A DNA stretch of 64,000 bases from Symbiodinium natans (Eukaryota > Sar > Dinophyceae > Suessiales > Symbiodiniaceae), in assembly GCA_905221605.1 (NCBI GenBank), contig CAJNDS010002711.1, forward strand, positions 62,001 through 126,000, in the 5' to 3' direction. A program made the position numbers and the translations under genes. Below the pieces are notes generated by a model, which was not told the origin of the DNA, ran no database searches, and saw only the letters and a program-made list of their open reading frames with translations. How positions within the stretch are numbered: the stretch's first letter is position 1; the number at the start of each line of letters is the position of its first letter. This document shows positions 29,862 through 39,813 of the stretch, one piece after another.

Positions 29862-30644
29862 CTAGACCCGAAACCCCGTGCCCTAAACCCTAAACCCTCA
29901 ACCCTAAACCCTAAGCCTCAGATTCTAAGCCTATTTGTTTGGCCGGGAATCGGTCTCTCCCAGAGAGGAAGCCCGCCGGAAACAGTCGCGTATTCTGCGT
30001 GTGCTCAACTTCGTACACTCCTGTTGCAGTCGCAATGGGCATTTCCAAGAATAAGTCCCGACAAAAGCACCCAAAATGTCGCAATCCTTCCTACAAGAAC
30101 CCGCCCGACAGGGCACTCACCTTTCAGAACACCCCTCCCCCCCCCAAACACGGAGAAATATTTCGAAAGAACAACCTGCTAACTTATTCCGAGCCCCTCA
30201 TCGGTGCCCACTATTTATGCATCTCTCACACCTCAATCACGCAGATTCCGCTCGGGGGCTCAGATTGTTGGTTTTAAAATCGGGTTGGAAGGGTTTTTTG
30301 GGGGTCGGGGCCCTTCAGGCGCCAAGTTACAAGCCTGAGCTCGCTTGCTTGCGATTTAGGGACTTTTGGGCGATGCTCCGGAGATGGCTCAAAAGAAGCA
30401 CACAGCTTGCTGTTCACAGCGGGTCCCCTTATAAAATCCGGCGCAGAGCTCGCGGCGCATGAGGCGAAACTGCAGCCTCGGTATTTATTGGCATCCGCCT
30501 GGAAACTCCGTTGCTTCTGGCCACGGTTTGCTAGATCATTGCAACTGGCATCTGAATCTAGAGGTCGAAGAAGAGAACGCCATTCCTTGCAGAAGGGCCA
30601 CCCGAAACCCATGGAAGGCAACCTAAACCCTTCACCCTCCACCC

Positions 30645-30760
30645 TACCTTAAGAGCCCAAAACCACACTCACCTTGTATGTAGGTTACCCAAGAATACAA
30701 TAGGGATTCTATACTGAGAACCTACAAAAACCACAGGTTTTGGGGTCTTCAAGTAAAACC
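30645..30760. mobile_element. inverted-repeat element, family A
   Basis: Left arm CCTTAAGAGCCCAAAACCAC, right arm GAACCTACAAAAACCACAGG with GGGTCTTCAAG. Confidence 0.65.
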
Positions 30761-31135
30761 GTCGACCCAAAGAGCTGCCCCCGCGGGCTCAGAAAAGAAA
30801 CAGGGCTTCTCTAAGGTTTTCTAGGGGTTTAGGGTTTAGGCTTTAAGGGGTAACCACCCAACGTCACTGGGGTATTGGGCCTTGAACCAGAGGGGTATTG
30901 GGCATCAAGTGGGCCCAGTTGAAACCCAGAAAGAGTGTTCTTGGAGTGCTCGAGGATGGTTTCAGGTAGCTTCCCTCTTTATAAGACCCTTTTGCCGAAC
31001 TTAACCCTCTTCCCAGCTTTGGTCTAAACCCTATACTGCTTGTAAACAGCAACTACCCTCCTGCGCATGGCAGTTTAGGGTTTAGGGTTTAGGGTTTAGG
31101 GATATTGTTTGCTTCGAAACTCCTGCCCTAAACCT

Positions 31136-31220
31136 GAAGAACCCCAAAGCCTACGCTTTTTGTAGGTTTCTTGGGATATCCTTGAATAGCCACCAAAAGA
31201 ACGAGGCTTTTTCGTCGTAA
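31136..31220. mobile_element. family A element, diverged
   Basis: AAGAACCCCAAAGCCTACGC with TTTTTGTAGG on the left; the right arm is reduced to GAACGAGGCTTTTTC. Confidence 0.5.
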
Positions 31221-31455
31221 GTATACTTTAACACTCCTGGGGATACTCGGGATACGCTGATGGGATGTCTGGAGTACGCTGCACAAGCTGGGCATTATAG
31301 GGATACTCTGCGGGTTTCTCTAGGCATGCCTCCCTGTGATTCTGCGCGCCCCACATTCGAGGGTGGGGAAAAAGGGACCAAGCCCCCCCAAACCCTAAAC
31401 CCTAAACCCTAAAAGCCCTAAACCCCAAACCCTATGTCCATGACGCACTCCGAAC

Positions 31456-31526
31456 CCCAAAGCAGCGTGCCTCTCGGTAACCACCATGCCACTGACGCTG
31501 AGTGGTATACTGGCCGGGGTAGCAAC
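31456..31526 (-). CDS. coding exon, strand uncertain
   Basis: Minus reading VATPASIPLSVSGMVVTERH, acceptor CCTAACTGAG, donor GTTCGG. A plus frame (GNHHATDAEWYTGRG) is also open, so coding is likelier than the strand. Confidence 0.5.
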
Positions 31527-31736
31527 CTCAGTTAGGGTCTAGGTTTAAGGTCGAGGGTTTAGGCTTTAGGGTTTAGGGGATTCTCACGTCGTACTTGGTG
31601 TTTAGGGTTCAGGGTTCTCAAGGGGACTCCCACGACATAGAGGGTTTAGCCCCCCAAAAGACATAAAAGAATAGAAAAAATAAAAGCTCACGGCCCACTA
31701 GGAAGCTTCCCCAGGACCTGCTCTAAGCTTCGGGTG

Positions 31737-31832
31737 CCCCTAAACCCTAAACCCTAAACCCTAAACCCTAAACCCTAAACCCTAAACCCTAAACCCTAAA
31801 CCCTAAACCCTAAACCCTAAACCCTAAACCCT
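31737..31832 (-). repeat. CCCTAAA array, 13-14 perfect units
   Basis: Uninterrupted array beside the short stretch GGCTTCGGGCCTGGGAGACC. Confidence 0.97.
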
Positions 31833-32094
31833 AGGCTTCGGGCCTGGGAGACCAAAGAACACCATGCCTAAACTCTAAGGGTGGCTACTGTACATGGTCC
31901 CTGAATATGGCCTTTAAATCGTGACCTCTTATATACCCCTCATATACCCTGTAGAACTCAATAGCCCAAACGTCAGAACCCTCTTCAGAAGGCGAGGGGC
32001 CATATGAAGGGACCATGAAAACTACCCTAAGATCCTAAACCCGAAGCCCAAAACCCGAAACCCGAAACCCTAAACCCTAAACCCTGAACCCTAC

Positions 32095-32160
32095 CCTAAG
32101 ACAAACACAGAAGGTTCTACCAGGTGGCCGGTGCCATGTGCGAGCTCGCCGATGCCTGAC
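32095..32160 (-). CDS. coding exon, unknown protein
   Basis: The minus frame reads SGIGELAHGTGHLVEPSVFV. Acceptor CCTCACATACAG, donor TTAGG|GTAGGG. Confidence 0.65.
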
Positions 32161-32345
32161 CTGTATGTGAGGCTTTTGGGTTTAGGGTTTACATAGGGGA
32201 TTCCCGAAATTGAGGTATCGGTTTTGGGAGGGGGGGGGGGCTTTTGGGGTATAAAGGGGGTATACTTACTCTGGGAAATGCACATGTAACTAGGCCCATT
32301 GTAATTATTCCACAACTTTTGGGGGCCTGTCTGTGCACATCCCCT

Positions 32346-32432
32346 ACCTTAAGAACCCAGAACCTACTTTTTAGACGGCTCTTATCAGGATAAGGGATTC
32401 ATAGGAGCCCACAAGAAAAAAAGGCTCTGGAA
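32346..32432. mobile_element. inverted-repeat element, family A
   Basis: Left arm CTACCTTAAGAACCCAGAAC with CTACTTTTTAGACG; the right arm AAGAAAAAAAGGCTCTGG is decayed. Confidence 0.55.
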
Positions 32433-32501
32433 ACCCTAAACCCTAAACCCTAAACCCTAAACCCTAAACCCTAAACCCTAAACCCTAAACCCTAAACCCA
32501 C
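32433..32501 (-). repeat. CCCTAAA array
   Basis: About nine and a half perfect units. Confidence 0.97.
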
Positions 32502-32549
32502 ACCCTATAACCCCTCAAAAACAAACGAATGCAAAGTGAGCGGCTGTAC

Positions 32550-32600
32550 CCACACGGTTGTGGAAGGCCCGGGTCCGCTGCCTTGGCGCCATGACACGTG
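32550..32600 (-). CDS. coding exon, strand uncertain
   Basis: Minus reading RVMAPRQRTRAFHNRV, 17 codons long, acceptor ACCCCTAG, donor GTGTGG|GTACAGCC. A plus frame (VSGCTHTVVEGPGPLPWRHD) also reads through. Confidence 0.45.
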
Positions 32601-32615
32601 CTAGGGGTTGGGGTG

Positions 32616-32674
32616 TAGGGTTTAGGGTTTAGGGTTTAGGGTTTAGGGTTTAGGGTTTAGGGTTTAGGGTTTAA
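32616..32674 (+). repeat. TTTAGGG array, continuing with breaks to about 32830
   Basis: Eight perfect units, an 18-bp break (ATCGCTCACACTCGGACG), then more units decaying to TTCAGGG and TTTAAGG. Confidence 0.95.
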
Positions 32675-32861
32675 TCGCTCACACTCGGACGTTTAGGGTT
32701 TAGGGTTTAGGGTTTAGGGGTTAGGGGGTTTAGGCTGTAGGGTTGAGGCTTCAGGGTTTAGGGTTTTAGGGTTTAGGGTTTAAGGTTTAAGGTTTAGGCT
32801 TTAGGGTTCAAGGTGTAGGGTTTTGGGTTCAGGGTCGACAAGGCCGACTGATTAGTTCCAG

Positions 32862-32933
32862 CTGGCATCATGACATTCGTCGAAGCTTCCTCAACAGCAC
32901 TGATATCCAACCATATCGACATCGAATCCACAG
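32862..32933 (+). CDS. coding exon on the plus strand, canonical donor
   Basis: The plus frame reads MTFVEASSTALISNHIDIES and ends at CCACAG|GTAAGTGG, the best consensus donor seen. Acceptor ATTAGTTCCAG. The minus frame stops early. Confidence 0.65.
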
Positions 32934-33072
32934 GTAAGTGGCGAATAGCCGCCTCTTAGATATGACCATGCTGCCTGGCTCAACCTGATCGGTGATCGCA
33001 TGTTACACCCCTTAACCCTAAACCCTAAACGCTAAACCCTAAACCGTAAACCCTAAACCCTAAACCCTAAAC

Positions 33073-33201
33073 CCCATACTGAACAAGGGCTGGCTTCTGT
33101 GGGAAATGGCAATCCTCCTGGACTGGGTCGTAGTGGAGGCGGCTGTCTCTGGCTTTGCAGCCTCTGTCGAAGGCGCAGCTGGCGACATGCAGAATTCGAT
33201 G
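33073..33201 (-). CDS. cysteine- and histidine-rich coding exon
   Basis: 43 codons in phase, containing LHVASCAFDRGCKARDSRLH and QEDCHFPQK. Acceptor AACGGGGAG, donor CAGTATGG|GGTTTAGG. Cys and His spacing hints at a metal-binding fold that I cannot name. A plus alternative uses CTCTGGCTTTGCAG. Confidence 0.7.
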
Positions 33202-33214
33202 CTCCCCGTTGCAT

Positions 33215-33338
33215 AGGGTTTAGGGTTTAGGGTTTAGGGTTTAGGGTTTAGGGTTTAGGGTTTAGGGTTTAGGGTTTAGGGTTTAGGGTTTAGGGTTTAG
33301 GGTTTAGGGTTTAGGGTTTAGGGTTTAGGGTTTAGGGC
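33215..33338 (+). repeat. TTTAGGG array, about 17 perfect units
   Basis: Uninterrupted, on the acceptor side of the exon at 33073-33201. Confidence 0.97.
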
Positions 33339-33405
33339 GCAAACAATGTGGGAATGTCTGATGCCAGTGGCCCTCAGGGGCATCAAATTGCACAAGGGTT
33401 GGTGA

Positions 33406-33515
33406 TCAAATGAACCCTACATGGGTTTAGGGCTCACATACCTTATAGCAGGAGTCATAGTGGTTAAGGACGTAAGATCCCAACAATTAGGGTTCATTTC
33501 GGCCCCAAGCTAAGG
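33406..33515. mobile_element. inverted-repeat element, family C
   Basis: Left part ATCAAATGAACCCTACATGG, right part ATCCCAACAATTAGGGTTCA. Confidence 0.65.
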
Positions 33516-33742
33516 AAGGTTTAGGGTTTTGCATGTTACCCGCTTCGCTGATCTCATCCGAGCACACTGCAGGGAACGTACTAGCGAAGATTCACCAAAA
33601 AAAAGCTGGGCGCCACTAGACATCAGCAGAACTCAGCTCAGCCTCCTGCACTCTCCACCGCAACAGTCGCTACACCCAGACCCACTCCAAGTCATTTTGC
33701 GCTTTCCACACACCCTTCCCTTTCGCAGGGTTTAAGCCTTAA

Positions 33743-33921
33743 GGTTTCAACTGCGAGGGAGCTCTTCTGGACCTGTCGGTCAAAGGATCGGCACGCCAAT
33801 GTGCAAGTGCCAATGTCAAGAGTCAAGACGTGGCGATGAGCGGCCACTTGAGGCTGCTGGCATCCGTATCCAGGAAGCGGATTTAACCGAGGCTGCATCT
33901 CAGGAGGAAAGGCGACATAGG
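33743..33921 (+). CDS. coding exon on the plus strand, cysteine cluster
   Basis: About 59 open codons including VGQRIGTPMCKCQCQESRRG and an acidic stretch (IRIQEADLTEASQEERRH). Donor ATAGG|GTAGCC; a good acceptor CTTCCCTTTCGCAG is upstream but an in-frame TAA follows it, so the 5' edge is unsettled. Confidence 0.5.
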
Positions 33922-34332
33922 GTAGCCTAGGGTGGGAGTTGTGGGGAGTCTGTCGGCGGCCTTCGAACTCTCACGCAGCGCCACCTGAACTTCTCTGTGA
34001 CTGGGCCCCAACCTCTGTGAGGTGCAGTGCGCACAGAGTGCGCTGCATGCCGCCGGCATGTGATTTTGGGGCGGCGTGGCCTTCTTCCCTTCTGCTACCC
34101 GCCGCTTCGCGCAGGGGGAAAAACGGTTGAAAAGGGGGAGGAACATTGAAAAAAGGAGGGCCGGCGTCGGGGGGCACGCTGACGAGTGCGCAAGAAAGAA
34201 CCAGAGCGTCCTGGCACAGTAGGGGGAGGGGGATGGGGCGCAAGTGGACCGCTAACCTTCCCGCATATTGCAGCAAATGGATGTGGAAATCGCTTCCGGA
34301 CAAGGCCTCTGGCCGCAGACCACCGCAGCGTG

Positions 34333-34341
<9 letters not shown>

Positions 34342-34363
<22 letters not shown>

Positions 34364-34492
34364 AAAAAAAAAGGAGATAAAGAAAGAAAGAAAGAAAGAA
34401 CGAAAGAAAGAAGAAAGAAAGAGAGAAAGCAATAAAGAAAGAAAGAAAGACAGAACGAAATAAAGAAAGAGAGAGCGAGAGAGAAAAACAAC
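34342..34492 (+). repeat. GA then GAAA microsatellite
   Basis: (GA)n passing into GAAA/GAAC units. The long Ser/Phe/Leu frames on the minus strand are artefacts of it. Confidence 0.97.
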
Positions 34493-35072
34493 AAAAGAGT
34501 ACAATGAAAATAAATACTCCCTTTGTATCTATATTATGCATAGATAGAGCAATCGGTCAGTTGCAATATGCTTCTGCGGCGGGCACGTGCAAATTGCGCA
34601 CGTGCCAAGAACCCACCCAAGCATTCCCTCTCGATCTGCAAACCGAACGGGTGCCGCCTCTCGCCCCCAACTATCCACGTGCCCGGGGCGTCCTGGCTCC
34701 CAGCGCAGGTCAGGAAAGTTTAGGGGTTAGGATCCAGGGGCTAGCATAAGAAACCTCTGGATCATGAAAACTTTGGGGCTGTGCCAGTCTTGAAGAGCTG
34801 CGTCTTAGTTGGGTTTGTCTGGCCTTTGCCTAGCGATCCGTGAACAAAAAATGAATTAAAACAGATACAAGATGGTCGCTTCTCGAATGTTATGGTCAAT
34901 TTTTGGGGGTTACTCCTTACAAGACGGCCCCTAGAACCGACCCTATAGGGATTGGGAGGGATCCAGCAATCGAGCATGACCAACCTTTGAAATTCACTGC
35001 ACAAACCCCGGAGCCTATTTGATATATGTTTCGGAGATATCTGCAACTCAGCGCATGCCCTGACTGCATCAC

Positions 35073-35111
35073 CTGCCCCATCCAGGCCTTCAAATAGGCC
35101 TCCACAGAGAT
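35073..35111 (-). CDS. short coding exon, phase-linked to 35237-35323
   Basis: 13 codons in phase, reading ISVEAYLKAWMGQ. Acceptor TGTCGGCGCAAG, donor GGGCAG|GTGATGCAG. It resembles the end of 18468-18553. Confidence 0.7.
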
Positions 35112-35236
35112 CTTGCGCCGACAAGTAAGAGGTCCCGAAGCCCAGAACCCTACCGACCTTGCTTCGAGGTCCTCATCCTCTTGCTTCTACTTACCCTAAA
35201 CCCTAAACCCTAAACCCTAAACCCTAAACCCGGAAC

Positions 35237-35323
35237 CCTACTTCTTGTCAACATGTCCGGAGGACTCCCGAGGCGGATGCTCCCATTTGGGTGCCGCGAA
35301 CCAGAGGGCGCTGTGCTTGCCAC
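35237..35323 (-). CDS. coding exon, unknown protein
   Basis: 29 codons in phase, reading SGSRHPNGSIRLGSPPDMLT. Acceptor CCAAGCTGCAAAG; donor AGTAGG|GTTCCGGG, followed by five TTTAGGG units at the start of the 125-nt intron. A plus ATG frame from 35253 overlaps it and is less favoured. Confidence 0.7.
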
Positions 35324-36940
35324 CTTTGCAGCTTGGAAGGGTTTCCTGGGCTTAGAGAGGCCTAACCCCAGTCTAGAACAAAAAAGAAAATTCTCTCCTG
35401 GGTGTTACAAAATGCGCAAACAAAAAGGCAAAGCATCATGCATGAAGAGACCATAGTGTAACTTCGTGGACATGGGGGTTGGCAAAAACAACAGATCACA
35501 TCAGGTCACACGACCGCACGGCAACCAAAAAAAAGACTTTCGGTAGGGTCGAGATGGGTCGAGCGCTTTCTCCATAAACCATACATTCTGAACCGTTTTT
35601 TGTTTATAGTGCGCACTCGCCGTTGTGCTGCACAGTTGGGCGCCCTTTGAAAGGCGCTTCGCGACCGAAGAGCGCACAAACAGAAACAACACGCCGGTAG
35701 GGTCAAGAGCGTTTGTTTTCGGTTGCAGTGTGGTCGCTCGTCTGCAAGGCATCCGAACAGGCACCTTTTTGTTTTGCTACGCGGTCGCTCGTGTCTCGGC
35801 TGGTGAGGCGCCACGCGCCTGCAGAGCAAAGAAAGACAACACGCCCGGTACGGTACGGTCAAGCAGGTTGTGCTTCTTGGTTGTGCTGTCGCTCGTGTCT
35901 GCGAAGAAGGCGCCACTCGTTCTGCCTGCTCGGCCGGGCTGGGTTCACATGTGATCCCAGCGGGCGACTGCACAGCGAAAAAACAAACACGCGCGGGGGT
36001 TTGCGACAATGGTCCCAGCGCGCGATCGCACGGATAAAGACGGGTTTCCGCACAAGGCATGCTTTTTTGCTGTGCGTTCGCGGGTCTTCCGCCTCCTCGT
36101 TTACATGTAAGCCCTTCGCAGAAGCAAAGAAGAAAGGACGCATCCGGGGTGTTTAGTGTTTACCAACCCCCACTCCCCGACACGCCGACATCCCCCGCCC
36201 GCCCCAACCCCATACGCCGATACCCCCCCCCCCCTCCCGGCGCAACATACTATGACCCAAACGCATGGAGCTCCATGCAGGGAAGCGGGGATATCGGTGT
36301 ATATCGGTCCGGCACGCCGGCAGGCCGGCATGTGCATGCCGATACACCGAGAGGTCGACACAGAGGAGGGGGCGGGGGAGCTTTGTGTCACAATCCCAGA
36401 GCGCCAAGCGCAGCACAAAACAAGAACGGGTTCCAAGATGGGGTCTGGGGACGTACATTGGATGCAAGGAATGCTTTGGCTTTACAAGGCAACCCCCCCC
36501 CCCCCCCCCCCCGGTTATGCTCGCATGATGGGGCTTGGACAGGTTTCATATGTTCTGAAGCAAGCTAGACGGACTTTAAACAGCGGCCCCCCCTCCCCCC
36601 ATTTTCAAACACGATGCTCGCATGATGGGGTTTGGACAGGATTCTTATTTTTTGAAGCAAGCTCACACGGCTTCAAAACAGGGGGGTTGACTGACTGACC
36701 GGGTCAGGGGGGCTGCGCACATAATCGACCGACTGACTGCGTCCGTGCTTTGGACAAACAGACCGACTGCCTGACTGACTGGGTCGTTGGGTCATGGTGG
36801 CTCTGACCGACGGACTGGGTCGGTCTGTGGACTGACCGACCGACGGACTGACCGACAAGTGTGCAGACCAACCGACTGGGCCGGTGGGTCGACCACGAAC
36901 AAACAAGAAACCAAAGCAACAACAAAGCAAAAAAACACCC
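35324..36940. other. telomere-repeat-free block of degenerate repeats
   Basis: 35500-36150 contains a decayed repeat of about 145 bp (CAACACGCCGGTAGGGTCAA at 35688, CAACACGCCCGGTACGG at 35838, with GTCGCTCG words). 36290-36355 is an imperfect hairpin; 36516-36584 and 36612-36682 are two copies of a 97-bp unit with GCTCGCATGATGGGG. Long frames on both strands follow the repeats, so I see no gene. Confidence 0.6.
36688..36895 (+). repeat. GACTGACC-type tetranucleotide tract
   Basis: Mixed GACC and GACT units with short breaks. Confidence 0.9.
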
Positions 36941-36944
36941 CGAA

Positions 36945-37083
36945 CAGAACCCCCCACCCGCAGCACCATCTCAGCTTCGTTGAACACCATGGGGGGACTT
37001 GCAAAACTGCCCGTTATCCCTAGCCTCCATGCAGGCCATGTCGAACCGAGAACGCCTGACGTCTCGGTCCCGCGCTCCATCTG
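36945..37083 (-). CDS. coding exon, unknown protein
   Basis: The minus frame reads GTETSGVLGSTWPAWRLGIT and continues FASPPMVFNEAEMVLRVGGS. Acceptor TGTCTGCGGGTGAG; the donor is not settled (GTTCTG or GTTCGG). Confidence 0.6.
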
Positions 37084-37274
37084 CTCACCCGCAGACACAG
37101 GGATGGGTATTGTAGGCGGGCCCTGCCTTTCAGGATGGGCTCAAACAGCCTTATTTTCGGTTTAGGGTTTAGGGTTCAGGGTTTATTGTCATATCATGGC
37201 AAGCCACATTGCTGCCCCCTCTAGTCGTTGCAATCATATAGGGCAGCTCTGCCGGGACCTTGCAAGACTAAGAC

Positions 37275-37391
37275 CACCTTGGGAACCAAATGAAACGAAC
37301 CCTACAAGCGTTTCTGCTTCATATGCCACCTGTAGGAAAAGTATAGGGTGTATGACCCCCCCATTTTTAGGGTTCATATGGTCTCCAACCT
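37275..37391. mobile_element. inverted-repeat element, family C
   Basis: CCTTGGGAACCAAATGAAAC on the left, TTAGGGTTCATATGGTCTCC on the right. Another, less complete copy follows at 37470-37566. Confidence 0.75.
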
Positions 37392-37469
37392 ACAAGAAGA
37401 GGTTAACTTTCCATCATGGTAGGATTAGAATTTTGTCCATAAGGGTAAAAGTTACCTACTCAGATACTA

Positions 37470-37566
37470 CCTTGGGGACCAAGTGAACCCCAAACGGCTT
37501 CTGGTTCATGATTCTTAAAATTGGAATTCTAGTGGTGCAGGGTTTTCTATGACCCCCAATGCTTAG
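37470..37566. mobile_element. family C element, second of a close pair
   Basis: CCTTGGGGACCAAGTGAACC on the left, GACCCCCAATGCTTAGG on the right. Confidence 0.6.
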
Positions 37567-37621
37567 GTTGAGCCCTAAAGCCTAACCCTAAACCCGCCAG
37601 CCTGGTCCCCAAGGTGTTACT

Positions 37622-37719
37622 GGGGCCTGAATGATTGGACTAGGGTTTCGGGAGGGGTTGTTCTAGTAGAATTGCAAAGGGACCGGAAGGGAATATTGCG
37701 AGTAGCTATTCCGACCCCC
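37622..37719. mobile_element. inverted-repeat element, family E
   Basis: Relative of 2179-2274, sharing GGGGCCTGAAT, AGGGTTTCGGG, AAAGGGACC and TATTCCGACCCC in order. Confidence 0.7.
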
Positions 37720-37785
37720 ACATGAAGCCAAGGAAGGGCCCCTAAGCCCTAAACCCTAAACCCTAAACCCTAAACATCAAACAAG

Positions 37786-37875
37786 CTGCTGTGGCAGCCC
37801 TGGCTGACTTTGCCCATTGGGCCGCTGAGGCGCCGCCCCCTTTGGGGAAAGGCCCCCCCGAGGGAAAATGGAGGG
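37786..37875 (+). CDS. coding exon, strand uncertain
   Basis: Plus reading AAVAALADFAHWAAEAPPPL, acceptor CATCAAACAAG, donor GGAGGG|GTTAGGG. Minus reading RPNGQSQPGLPQQL is shorter. Confidence 0.4.
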
Positions 37876-38040
37876 GTTAGGGTTTATCGGGTTTATCGGG
37901 TTTAGGGGGGTTCTAGGGTTTATGGGGTCTAGGCGGGTTGAGGGTTGTAGGTGGGGTTGAGGGTTATAGGGTTTCTGGGGTTTGGGGTTATAGGTTAATC
38001 GGGTTTTCGGGGTGTAGGATTGAGGGTTTTCCCCCTGCTG

Positions 38041-38133
38041 CTTAGTAGGGAATGAGGGAATGAGGGAATGAGGGCCCTGTTTAATCCCTTAAAGCGCATA
38101 TGTAGGGCCCTCATTCCCTCATTCTCTACTAAG
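38041..38133. mobile_element. perfect-armed inverted repeat, family H
   Basis: CTTAGTAGGGAATGAGGGAA faces TCATTCCCTCATTCTCTACT, and the loop side carries GGGCCCTG / GTAGGGCCC. Decayed relatives are near 49079-49180 and 62513-62580, all followed by AAGAACCAG or CAGAACCAG. Confidence 0.75.
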
Positions 38134-38186
38134 AACCAGCCAGTAAACCCTACCCTAAACCCGAAACCCAAACCCTAAACACTCAG

Positions 38187-38243
38187 CCCTAAACCCTAAA
38201 CCCTAAACCCTAAACCCTAAACCCTAAACCCTAAACCCTAAAC
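38187..38243 (-). repeat. CCCTAAA array
   Basis: Eight units, donor side of the exon at 38244-38311. Confidence 0.95.
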
Positions 38244-38311
38244 TCTGGGTTCCATGAATGTCTTGGCTCGTCTGAGCTCTCGGCTTGGCGGCTCTCTCTG
38301 GCCCCACGCAC
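38244..38311 (-). CDS. coding exon, unknown protein
   Basis: The minus frame reads RGARESRQAESSDEPRHSWN. Acceptor AACTCGGCAAGAG, donor ACCCAGA|GTTTAGGG. It lies between two CCCTAAA arrays (38187 and 38340). Confidence 0.75.
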
Positions 38312-38339
38312 CTCTTGCCGAGTTCGGGGGATGACCCCC

Positions 38340-38391
38340 CCTAAACCCTAAACCCTAAACCCTAAACCCTAAACCCTAAACCCTAAACCCC
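38340..38391 (-). repeat. CCCTAAA array
   Basis: Seven units followed by CCTTTGGCATCCGGACTTGG, one of the recurring post-array words. Confidence 0.95.
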
Positions 38392-38610
38392 TTTGGCATC
38401 CGGACTTGGATCCCTTAGCCCAGTTTACTTTGGGGCTGAATACCCTAGCCCAGAAAAAAAAAGCTAGAACCTTTTGTATATGGTAGGATTCTATATAACC
38501 GAAAAGGTTGAGGTTCCTACTAAGTTTAGGATTCAGGGTTTGGGGTTCACCTACCCTGTGGGGTTGAGGGGCTCCCCTTGAAGCCCTTCTTTGGAGGGGG
38601 CGTCCGCAAC

Positions 38611-38659
38611 TTGGGTTGTTTTTCTCTCGCTCCCGCATAGCTGGCCGCAGGGTTGACGA
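38611..38659 (-). CDS. short coding exon, related to 48353-48418
   Basis: The minus frame reads VNPAASYAGAREKQP. Acceptor CTACATGTCATAG, donor GTTGCG. Both exons share GTCGTCAACCCTGCGG and GCATAGCTGGC on the plus strand. Confidence 0.45.
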
Positions 38660-38764
38660 CTATGACATGTAGAAGATTCGCCTACGACTTGGGTTTAGGG
38701 TTTAGGGTTTGGGGAGATCATGTCGGGAAGTTCCTCAAGGAATGGTTCTCCCTTTAGGTTCTCC

Positions 38765-38875
38765 CCCTTAAGAACCCCCAAAACCTACCTTGATTTCGTA
38801 GTTTAGCCAAGACTCTCATAAGGGATTTCATCGTGCGAGCTTCCGAAAAATAGGTTTTGGGTTATGAAGGTAAGT
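38765..38875. mobile_element. inverted-repeat element, family A
   Basis: Left arm CCCTTAAGAACCCCCAAAAC, right arm GAAAAATAGGTTTTGGGTTA. Confidence 0.65.
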
Positions 38876-39056
38876 TTAAGCGCTGTATGGCAGGACCCCC
38901 CGAAAAAATTGACGGTTTAGGGTTTAGGGGCCACCCGGCGATGGCGCGGGAGGCCGCCACTTCAGCAACCCAAATCAGTGCAAAGACAGACGCCGAGCTA
39001 CGAGGCTGCACACTTACCACAAAGTCGGATGCATGGACCCTAGAAAAAACCGCGTA

Positions 39057-39141
39057 CAATATATATATATATATATATACAAATATAATGTACATGTATA
39101 TAATATACTATGTCTTATGTATATATATATATATATATACA
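39057..39141 (+). repeat. TA microsatellite
   Basis: Two (TA)n runs separated by AATATAATGTACATG-like DNA. Confidence 0.95.
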
Positions 39142-39286
39142 TATACGCATCCTGGTTGGTACCTGCGGTTGCACGGGCCGGGGGGTGAGCGCTTTGTTTG
39201 CTGAACTCATTGGGTTATAGCTAGCGCCGATGGTGTCTTTCTTTGTTGGGGACGCAGGGCAAGCTAATCCGTAAACCCAATAAAGC

Positions 39287-39343
39287 CCTTTTTTACAGCA
39301 GGCCTCGGTTCACAGCAGCCCGGTTCCAGCATCACGCTCACTA
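39287..39343 (-). CDS. coding exon, duplicate of the exon end at 28.2 kb
   Basis: The minus frame reads VVSVMLEPGCCEPRPAVKK. Acceptor GCTCGCTCTGCAG; the low edge needs a GC donor (GG|GCTTTATT). Identity with 28180-28221 crosses the CAGCAGGCC word. Confidence 0.5.
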
Positions 39344-39382
39344 CTGCAGAGCGAGCATTGACGCTGAGATCTCTCTGGATAC

Positions 39383-39511
39383 TAGTTGAAAGGTGAAAAT
39401 CTTACTATATTCCCTGAAGACTAAGTGATGAAGCTGCATGAGCTCAGAAGTGAAAGCCTCGAATATCCACTGCTCAAGAAAGAACTCGACATTGATGCCC
39501 GCAAACTCGAA
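39383..39511 (-). CDS. coding exon, unknown protein
   Basis: 43 codons in phase, reading INVEFFLEQWIFEAFTSELM and then HHLVFREYSKIFTFQL. Acceptor TTTAGGGCACAG, donor CAACTA|GTATCC. The amphipathic, aromatic-rich helix is very unlike random DNA; family unknown. Confidence 0.85.
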
Positions 39512-39538
39512 CTGTGCCCTAAACCTTAAACCCTAAAC

Positions 39539-39620
39539 CCCGATAAAACTGAAATTGGAAGCCAGGCGCAGCCACCCGTAGCCGCTGAAGCGTCTCTGGC
39601 GGGACGAACGACTTCACAGC
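39539..39620 (-). CDS. coding exon, unknown protein
   Basis: The minus frame reads AVKSFVPPETLQRLRVAAPG. Acceptor GTGGCCCAAG, donor TATCGGG|GTTTAGGG. The intron to 39512 is 27 nt if both edges are right; phases do not fit exactly, so one edge is off. Confidence 0.75.
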
Positions 39621-39670
39621 CTTGGGCCACGAGGTTTAGGGTTTAGGGTTTAGGGTTTCGGGTTTAGGGA

Positions 39671-39813
39671 TCAGAGAAGGTTGGCCGTCAACGAGGCCAT
39701 GCGGACCCCACTTGAGAATCCCAAGCCCTTGCCTTGAATGGAATTCTACGGTTCTGAACTTCCGATACACCGATTCTGTTGAGTCACACAGCTTCATACC
39801 GTCCGCTACTTTT
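39671..39813 (-). CDS. coding exon, unknown protein
   Basis: The minus frame reads ADGMKLCDSTESVYRKFRTV and continues HSRQGLGILKWGPHGLVDGQ. Acceptor TTGCAAAAAAAAG. The low edge runs into CCCTAAA without a GT donor. Confidence 0.65.

Noticed and set aside
34146-34541. Ser/Phe/Leu-rich frames up to 177 codons
   Set aside because: They come from GA and GAAA tracts; no coding signal is left once the tract is removed.
35506-36700. Frames of 180-184 codons on both strands
   Set aside because: They follow degenerate repeats and poly-C, have no splice support and no protein-like composition on either strand.
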